NCBI RefSeq assembly: GCF_900106755.1
Contig: NZ_FNNN01000015.1
Span: 62,001 to 126,000 of the forward strand
DNA from: Bacteroides faecis MAJ27
Lineage (GTDB): Bacteria > Bacteroidota > Bacteroidia > Bacteroidales > Bacteroidaceae
Direction: 5' to 3'
DNA: 64,000 bases
Under the pieces are notes generated by a model. That model saw only the letters and a program-made list of their open reading frames with translations, was not told the origin of the DNA and ran no database searches. A program made the position numbers and the translations under genes. The stretch's first letter is position 1, and every line of letters begins with the position of its first letter. Below, piece by piece: positions 59,104-64,000 of this stretch.

Positions 59104-62100
59104 ATGAACAAAAAGTTTTTAAATGCAGTCCTGTTTGGAGCGTTATTAGCGTCTTCGACGGGCACATTTACATCTTGTAAAGACTACGATGACGACATCA
59201 ATGGTCTGAGCGAACGTGTGGATGCAGTCGAAAAAACATTAGCTGACTTGAATACCAAGTTCGGAGCATTGGCTTATGTGAAATCGGTATCCTTTGCTAA
59301 TGGTGTATTGACAGTAACAGATCAATCGGGGACTCCTACTACTTATACGATCCCTGATAACGATACGAATACTACGTACACTTTGGATGTAACTAGCAGT
59401 AGAGAAGGAAATGTGACTACTGTTACTGTTACTCTGACAGGATCTGACAATTCTAAGATCGTCAAAACATTTACAATCACTGATAACGATACAGTAACTC
59501 AAGACACTAAATTAGATCCTACTAAGTTCTGGATGGACTCAGAAGGTGTGATGTGGTATGGAACAAAGGATGATAAAGAAAACTCTATTAAAACAGGAGT
59601 AGCTGTTCCAAAACAACCGCAACATGATAAAACGACTGTAAGCGTTGTTCAGTATAAAGATGAGACTGGTGTTGTAGTAGGATGGGAAATCTTAGTAGAT
59701 AATCAACCTCTCTCAACTAAGTTGCTTATTCAGGATGTACTGCCAATCACAAGCTTTGAATATATCCCAACGAAGATTTTGGCCGGATGGGGTGAAAGAG
59801 TAATTGTGTTTGAAGAAAACTCATACAAACAGAAAACGATTGTAGCTAACGAAGTTAAAACATCTGCAACTGCTACTTTATATATGTCAAATGTAGCTGC
59901 TCCTCAATATCGAGTTAATCCGTCGAGTGCTACGCTTGCTCAATTGACAGAAGAAGGTAAAGCTCAGATTTTGAAACAGACTGTAGAACAGGTAACAAGA
60001 ACTCCGGGTGTATTTATTGACTGGAAGAAAACTACAATAGAAAATGGCATAATGACTGTGTCTCTGGAAGCTGACCCTGCTTTATTTGAAGATGAAGCAG
60101 ATAAATTGGACATGATTGCTCTCCAGTTTGAAACAACTGCAAAAAATAAAGTTACCACTGAATATGTAGGTGTTATCAACAAAGATGCTGAGATTGATGT
60201 TGTCTTGACTGATAAAGCTGTAACAGCTACTAATCCGGGAGATGATGCTAATCACTTTGCTATTACCAAGGCTGATGCTGAAGCTCAGGTGGCTAAGATT
60301 GATGATAAGAATATGCCGATGACAGGAAATGCTGCTTTAGTTCAGAATGTTACTTATTCTGAGGCTATTGCTGGTATCAACTTGACAGAACTTGTTTCTG
60401 CATGTAATGTTAAGGATGCTGCTGGTCATAAGTTCTTTGACTATACTAAGTATCCTGATCTCACATTGTCTTTTGAAGCTGTTGCTTACAAAGTTAATGA
60501 AACTCCGCAAGAGCGCTATATGAGCTTGGATGGTGTAACATTCAAGGCTGTAAACTACGGTGATGTGAATGAAAGCTGTATTGGTAAGGCTCCGATGGTA
60601 TTGGCTAAATTGACAGATTCACATAATGGAAATGCAATCGTTGCTGCTGCCTATATCAAATTACTGATTGTGGGTGACGCTGCTGCTAAACCGGAACCGG
60701 ATATCACTATCACTGAAAATGCTACTATTGGTATTGATTGCAACAATCCTGTTTACACTTGGTCAACTAATGACGAGTTTATGAGTACTCAGGTATATAC
60801 ATTCAGTACAAATGAGAAATTGACAGCATTGAGTAAAGAACAATTCCATACACTCTATGGATATGCTGCTGCTCCTGTTGCTGGATTTGAAAACGTAGGT
60901 ACTTGGAAGGTAACAGAAATCCTGACAGCTGGTGATAATAAGGCTAACCGCGGAGCTAAATTCGAATTGACAACTGCACCGTTGGAAGCTAAAACTTATG
61001 TGGCTTATGCTGTATACGAGAAAACAACAGATGCTGATGTTATCGTTTCTATTGCAAATGGTGGAATGTATCCGAAATATGTTGCTATCAAGCATGTTGT
61101 AAAAGTAGATCCTATCAACTTTACTGCAACTGCTAAAGAGAAAGCGCCAAATGCTTGGAATGGTAATACTGCTTCTATCTATTGTCAGACTCCTGGTGCT
61201 ACTAACACAACGCAGATTATCGGTGATTTGAATGAACTCTTCGTAGGCGGTAAAGTTCAGTTCGATTATTCCAGCTCATTTGATGCTGAGAAGTTCCCGA
61301 GCTTCGTAGCTGATAATATGGAATATACATTCGTGTTCTCTGAAAAGAACTTGAAAGCTACACGTGGTTTGGTAACAGGTGTTGATGGTACACAATATCA
61401 ATTGGCGTTGAACGCTGACAAGACTGAATTGCATGCTGTTGGTAAAGACTTGACCGGTGCTACTGTTGCTAATGCAATAACTGCAGATAATTTGGTAGCA
61501 AGCTTGTCTGATGCTAATAACAATGATGTTACATTTGCAAATACTGCTGTTGCTAAGAATCTCTTGAATAAAGAAGCCCGCGGTGCTGATAGCTTCTATG
61601 CAGTTATGGACATCGTTTATGAAAATGGTTGTGACATGCTAGTGCCAGTTACTAACGGTGAATTCAACCTTGCCTTTATACGTCCGGTTAATGTATCTTC
61701 TGATGCAAGTAAGTTCTTTACTGACGGTTTGAACGAAGGTGATCCTGCTAATACCTTGAAGTTAGGTGAACTTGTTACCTTTACAGACTGGAGAAAAGAT
61801 TCTCCGCTGAATAGTTTCGCTGCTAATTTGGATTACTATAGATATTATGGTGTGACTAGCATTAAGTGTGAGGATATCAAGAAAGTTGAAACAAACTGGA
61901 CTGGAAAACGTCAGACACTTGAAGAAGCATTTGGTACAGAATTAGCTACACAGATTATTGAATTTGATCCTAAGACTGTTAATTATTCAGGTACTGTAAC
62001 TGCTCTTCCAGACTTTGGTACTGTAACATATATCAAGAGCAGTAGAGTTGAAATTAAAGCTTATGAGCTTTATATTCCTTTGACTATTACCTACACATGG

Positions 62101-62148
62101 GGTACTATCAAGGAAACAATTACTGTACAGGTTAAAGCTACAAAATAA
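59104..62148 (+). CDS. Phase-variable S-layer-type surface lipoprotein B (1014 aa, no long stalk)
   Basis: Same family and same first 30 residues as lipoprotein A (lipid C25, FTSCKDYDDD). The long Ala-rich stalk is missing: after a short coiled coil (LSERVDAVEKTLADLNTKFGAL) the chain goes directly into Thr/Val-rich beta repeats (SVSFANGVLTVTDQSG, TYTLDVTSSREGNVTTVTVTLTG). The C-terminal part matches A (FIRPV, TDWRKD, ending LTITYTWGTIKETITV). It would give a surface layer of different thickness and epitopes. Expression needs inversion of the upstream promoter. Confidence 0.9.
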   Translation: MNKKFLNAVLFGALLASSTGTFTSCKDYDDDINGLSERVDAVEKTLADLNTKFGALAYVKSVSFANGVLTVTDQSGTPTTYTIPDNDTNTTYTLDVTSSREGNVTTVTVTLTGSDNSKIVKTFTITDNDTVTQDTKLDPTKFWMDSEGVMWYGTKDDKENSIKTGVAVPKQPQHDKTTVSVVQYKDETGVVVGWEILVDNQPLSTKLLIQDVLPITSFEYIPTKILAGWGERVIVFEENSYKQKTIVANEVKTSATATLYMSNVAAPQYRVNPSSATLAQLTEEGKAQILKQTVEQVTRTPGVFIDWKKTTIENGIMTVSLEADPALFEDEADKLDMIALQFETTAKNKVTTEYVGVINKDAEIDVVLTDKAVTATNPGDDANHFAITKADAEAQVAKIDDKNMPMTGNAALVQNVTYSEAIAGINLTELVSACNVKDAAGHKFFDYTKYPDLTLSFEAVAYKVNETPQERYMSLDGVTFKAVNYGDVNESCIGKAPMVLAKLTDSHNGNAIVAAAYIKLLIVGDAAAKPEPDITITENATIGIDCNNPVYTWSTNDEFMSTQVYTFSTNEKLTALSKEQFHTLYGYAAAPVAGFENVGTWKVTEILTAGDNKANRGAKFELTTAPLEAKTYVAYAVYEKTTDADVIVSIANGGMYPKYVAIKHVVKVDPINFTATAKEKAPNAWNGNTASIYCQTPGATNTTQIIGDLNELFVGGKVQFDYSSSFDAEKFPSFVADNMEYTFVFSEKNLKATRGLVTGVDGTQYQLALNADKTELHAVGKDLTGATVANAITADNLVASLSDANNNDVTFANTAVAKNLLNKEARGADSFYAVMDIVYENGCDMLVPVTNGEFNLAFIRPVNVSSDASKFFTDGLNEGDPANTLKLGELVTFTDWRKDSPLNSFAANLDYYRYYGVTSIKCEDIKKVETNWTGKRQTLEEAFGTELATQIIEFDPKTVNYSGTVTALPDFGTVTYIKSSRVEIKAYELYIPLTITYTWGTIKETITVQVKATK

Positions 62149-62167
62149 TTTGGACTAAGAAGTAATG

Positions 62168-62194
62168 AGGTTGTGTCGTAGGGCACAACCTTTT
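62168..62194 (+). terminator. First terminator after lipoprotein B
   Basis: AGGTTGTG and CACAACCT stem followed by TTTT. Confidence 0.8.
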
Positions 62195-62264
62195 ACTCTC
62201 TTTTTTGAATTCTGTATAGGAAAGAGGTTACATTCTCATTTATTGTGAGAAAATATAAGTTGGT

Positions 62265-62306
62265 AAAAAGGAGAGTGTGACAAGAAGGACACGCTCTCCT
62301 TTTTAA
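62265..62306 (+). terminator. Second terminator before OmpA-like B
   Basis: AAAAAGGAGAGTGTG pairs with CACGCTCTCCTTTTT with one mismatch, ending 36 nt before the ompA-like start. Confidence 0.85.
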
Positions 62307-62342
62307 ACAATTATCTGAATCAATATAAATATAACGAATGAA

Positions 62343-63446
62343 ATGAAACTAAAAAGAAATTTGGTCTTGGCTGTTCTGTGTTTGAGTACGGTGACTACTT
62401 TTGGACAGAGCGAACCTCAATCTTCACGTATAAAGGAACCTGAAAAGATTACTTTCAAACCTCATTGGTTCATTCAAGCACAGTTAGGAGCAGCCCATAC
62501 CGTAGGTGAAGCGAAATTCACTGACCTTATTTCTCCGGCGGCTGCTCTTAATATCGGTTATAAGTTCGCTCCCGCATTCGGCGCACGTGTTGGTGTAAGT
62601 GGCTGGCAGGCAAAGGGTGGATGGGTGAATCCGCAACAAACCTACCAATATAAATATCTGCAAGGAAATGTAGACATCATGACCGATCTCAGTACTTTGT
62701 TCTGTGGTTTCAATCCGAAGCGCGTGTTCAATGGCTATCTTTTTGCTGGAGTAGGGTTGAATCGTGGTTTTGACAACGATGAAGCAAATGCACTTGATAC
62801 ACGGACTTATGAGATGGAATATCTCTGGCAAGAAGGTAAGTTCCTCGTTGCCGGACGTTTCGGTCTTGGTTGTGATCTTCGTTTGAATGATCGCCTGTCT
62901 ATCAATATTGAGGCGAATGCCAACGCCTTGTCTGATAAGTTTAACTCCAAGAAGGCCGGTAATTGTGACTGGCAACTGAATGCTCTTGTCGGTGTAAGTA
63001 TCAAACTGGGTAAAAGCTACACTAAAACCGCCCCGGTCTATTACGAACCGGAACCGGTAGTGACGGAACAACCCAAACCGGCTCCTGTAGTAGAAAAGCC
63101 GCAACCCAAAAAGGAAGTGGTGATTGAACCGATGAAGCAGAATATTTTCTTTGCCATAAACTCTGCAAAGATTCAGGACGATCAGCAAGCCAAGATTGCT
63201 TCTCTGGTAGAATATTTAGAGAAGAATGCTACTGCTAAAGTGAGCGTGACAGGATATGCAGACAAAGGAACTGGTAATGCCAGAATCAACAGCAAATTAT
63301 CGGAAAAACGTGCGAATAATGTAGCGGAAGCTTTGAAAGCAAAAGGTATCGCTGCCGATAGAATTGCAGTTGATTATAAAGGTGATACTGTTCAGCCGTA
63401 TAATACTCCTGAAGAAAATCGGGTAAGTATCTGTATTGCTGAGTAA
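62343..63446 (+). CDS. OmpA-family partner of lipoprotein B
   Basis: 367 aa, closely similar to the copy in module A. The signal peptide ends at TFGQ, the barrel spans about 35-225 (WFIQAQLGAAHTVGEAKFTDLISPAAALNIGYKF), then a Pro-rich linker (EPEPVVTEQPKPAPVV) and the OmpA domain (FFAINSAKIQDDQQAKIASLVEYLEKN, VTGYADKGTGNARINSKLSEKRANNVAEALKAKGI). The barrel is more conserved than the linker. Two terminators precede it, so its level may be set by read-through or by a promoter that I cannot see. Confidence 0.9.
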   Translation: MKLKRNLVLAVLCLSTVTTFGQSEPQSSRIKEPEKITFKPHWFIQAQLGAAHTVGEAKFTDLISPAAALNIGYKFAPAFGARVGVSGWQAKGGWVNPQQTYQYKYLQGNVDIMTDLSTLFCGFNPKRVFNGYLFAGVGLNRGFDNDEANALDTRTYEMEYLWQEGKFLVAGRFGLGCDLRLNDRLSINIEANANALSDKFNSKKAGNCDWQLNALVGVSIKLGKSYTKTAPVYYEPEPVVTEQPKPAPVVEKPQPKKEVVIEPMKQNIFFAINSAKIQDDQQAKIASLVEYLEKNATAKVSVTGYADKGTGNARINSKLSEKRANNVAEALKAKGIAADRIAVDYKGDTVQPYNTPEENRVSICIAE

Positions 63447-63479
63447 ATATGGTACACAAAGGCTTTTAATAATTTAAAA

Positions 63480-63736
63480 TATTCCCTATTTCTCATGAGA
63501 GAGTTTTCCCCACTTCTTTATATATATCATTTATATAAGGTGCTCTCTCTGTGAGAACCTTAAGAGGTCCGTACTTGTGAAAGTCCGTACTTCTGCAATA
63601 ATAACCCTTTCTTCACTTAAATGTGAAGGTTACATTGGGGAATAGATAAGAAAGGTGGTGCTTGCGAAAGTACGCCTTTCATACATCTATTTCCTAGAGA
63701 GGATGTCTCCCTTATTTCCCTAAAGACATCCTCTTT
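63480..63736 (+). ncRNA. Conserved non-coding element with terminal hairpin, module B
   Basis: Counterpart of 57355-57592: GTACTTGTGAAAGTCCGTAC, GTGCTTGCGAAAGTACG, CCCTTTCTTCACTTAAATGTGAAG, and the final AGAGGATGTC...GACATCCTCT hairpin. The paired CTTG(C/T)GAAAGT blocks are kept although the DNA between them has changed. Confidence 0.45.
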
Positions 63737-63740
63737 GATG

Positions 63741-63778
63741 CAAAAAGGCGACTCATTTCAATATGAGCCGCCTTTTCT
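63741..63778. terminator. Terminator of the RNase G gene (bidirectional)
   Basis: AAAAGGCGACTCAT pairs with ATGAGCCGCCTTTT with one mismatch, directly after the minus-strand stop codon. Confidence 0.85.
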
Positions 63779-63779
63779 G

Positions 63780-64000
63780 TTACTTGATTTCGATTTCTTC
63801 CTTCATATCGATTTCCTCTCCATGTGTATCATAGAACACATATTGCAGGAAAGCGAGTTTCTGACTTGGAATAATCTTGATACCGAGTCCGTACTTCATC
63901 TGCCACTTACGTTTGAGGGAGACAAGTCCCTGATTGATAAAGGCGGCGACATACGGATGGACGTGTAACGAGAATTTCTTTACCTTCAGTTTGTTGACCA
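63780..64000 (-). CDS. rng: Ribonuclease G/E, C-terminal end (partial)
   Basis: The gene runs off the right edge; only the last 73 codons are present. They read VNKLKVKKFSLHVHPYVAAF, INQGLVSLKRKWQMKYG and LGIKIIPSQKLAFLQYVFYD, the typical end of Bacteroides RNase G/E (the LxVHPxVAAxI motif). The enzyme matures 16S rRNA and starts mRNA decay. The plus-strand frame across the same DNA is a shadow. It converges with module B, separated by its terminator. Confidence 0.8.
   Translation of the reverse strand, partial: VNKLKVKKFSLHVHPYVAAFINQGLVSLKRKWQMKYGLGIKIIPSQKLAFLQYVFYDTHGEEIDMKEEIEIK

Noticed and set aside
63735..63968. Plus-strand frame of 77 codons at the right edge
   Set aside because: It is the shadow of the minus-strand RNase G C-terminus, whose residues match that family.

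Overview
The window looks like chromosomal DNA from a Bacteroides species. Promoters follow the Bacteroidetes pattern (TTTG, about 20 nt, TAnnTTTG) and Shine-Dalgarno sites are largely absent. Family content agrees: a TPR hybrid kinase with REC and AraC output, DUF5686, HU proteins with acidic tails, an inositol-lipid cluster and BT1927-type surface lipoproteins. The species cannot be fixed from sequence alone. No rRNA, tRNA or CRISPR array was seen.

Layout. 1-5.1 kb: 3' part of a hybrid sensor kinase, a small protein, an AraC-type regulator and an OmpA-family protein. 5.2-10.4 kb: a HigBA toxin-antitoxin pair, an L,D-transpeptidase, an HU-like protein, small lipoproteins, an outer-membrane barrel and two zinc-ribbon membrane proteins. 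10.5-18.1 kb (minus strand): DUF418 protein, acyltransferase relic, NudC, ABC-F ATPase, an RclA/RclC/AraC set resembling the reactive-chlorine/hypothiocyanite defence of enterobacteria, and cytidine deaminase. 18.2-20.7 kb: a LysM glucosaminidase and NDH-2. 20.9-33.2 kb: a MacAB/TolC-like export system (adaptor, ATPase, GIN-domain protein, two FtsX permeases, TolC) with two sensor kinases and a sigma-54 activator. 33.3-45 kb: DUF5686 protein, the inositol phospholipid pathway (MIPS, PgpA-like, GtrA-like, CDP-alcohol transferase, PAP2, flippase-like), Fe-alcohol dehydrogenase and a zinc protease. 45-50.4 kb (minus strand): Fic protein and a phage-like block (amidase, coiled-coil protein, HU, DnaB, loader-like protein).

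50.7-63.7 kb is the most striking part. A module is present twice in tandem: tyrosine recombinase, about 305-bp invertible promoter segment, large S-layer-type lipoprotein, OmpA-family partner, then a conserved non-coding element ending in a terminator. In each module the only recognisable promoter in the invertible segment points back toward the recombinase, so both lipoprotein genes are read as OFF in this assembly. The two crossover sites share 7-bp arms but have different 7-bp cores, which should keep the two switches independent. The window closes with the 3' end of an RNase G/E gene on the minus strand.

A separate pattern not tied to any gene is a set of four intergenic arrays of degenerate repeats. 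Each array has its own unit sequence, yet all have an exact 22-nt period (near 6.69, 19.16, 20.73 and 49.86 kb). I do not recognise this element class.
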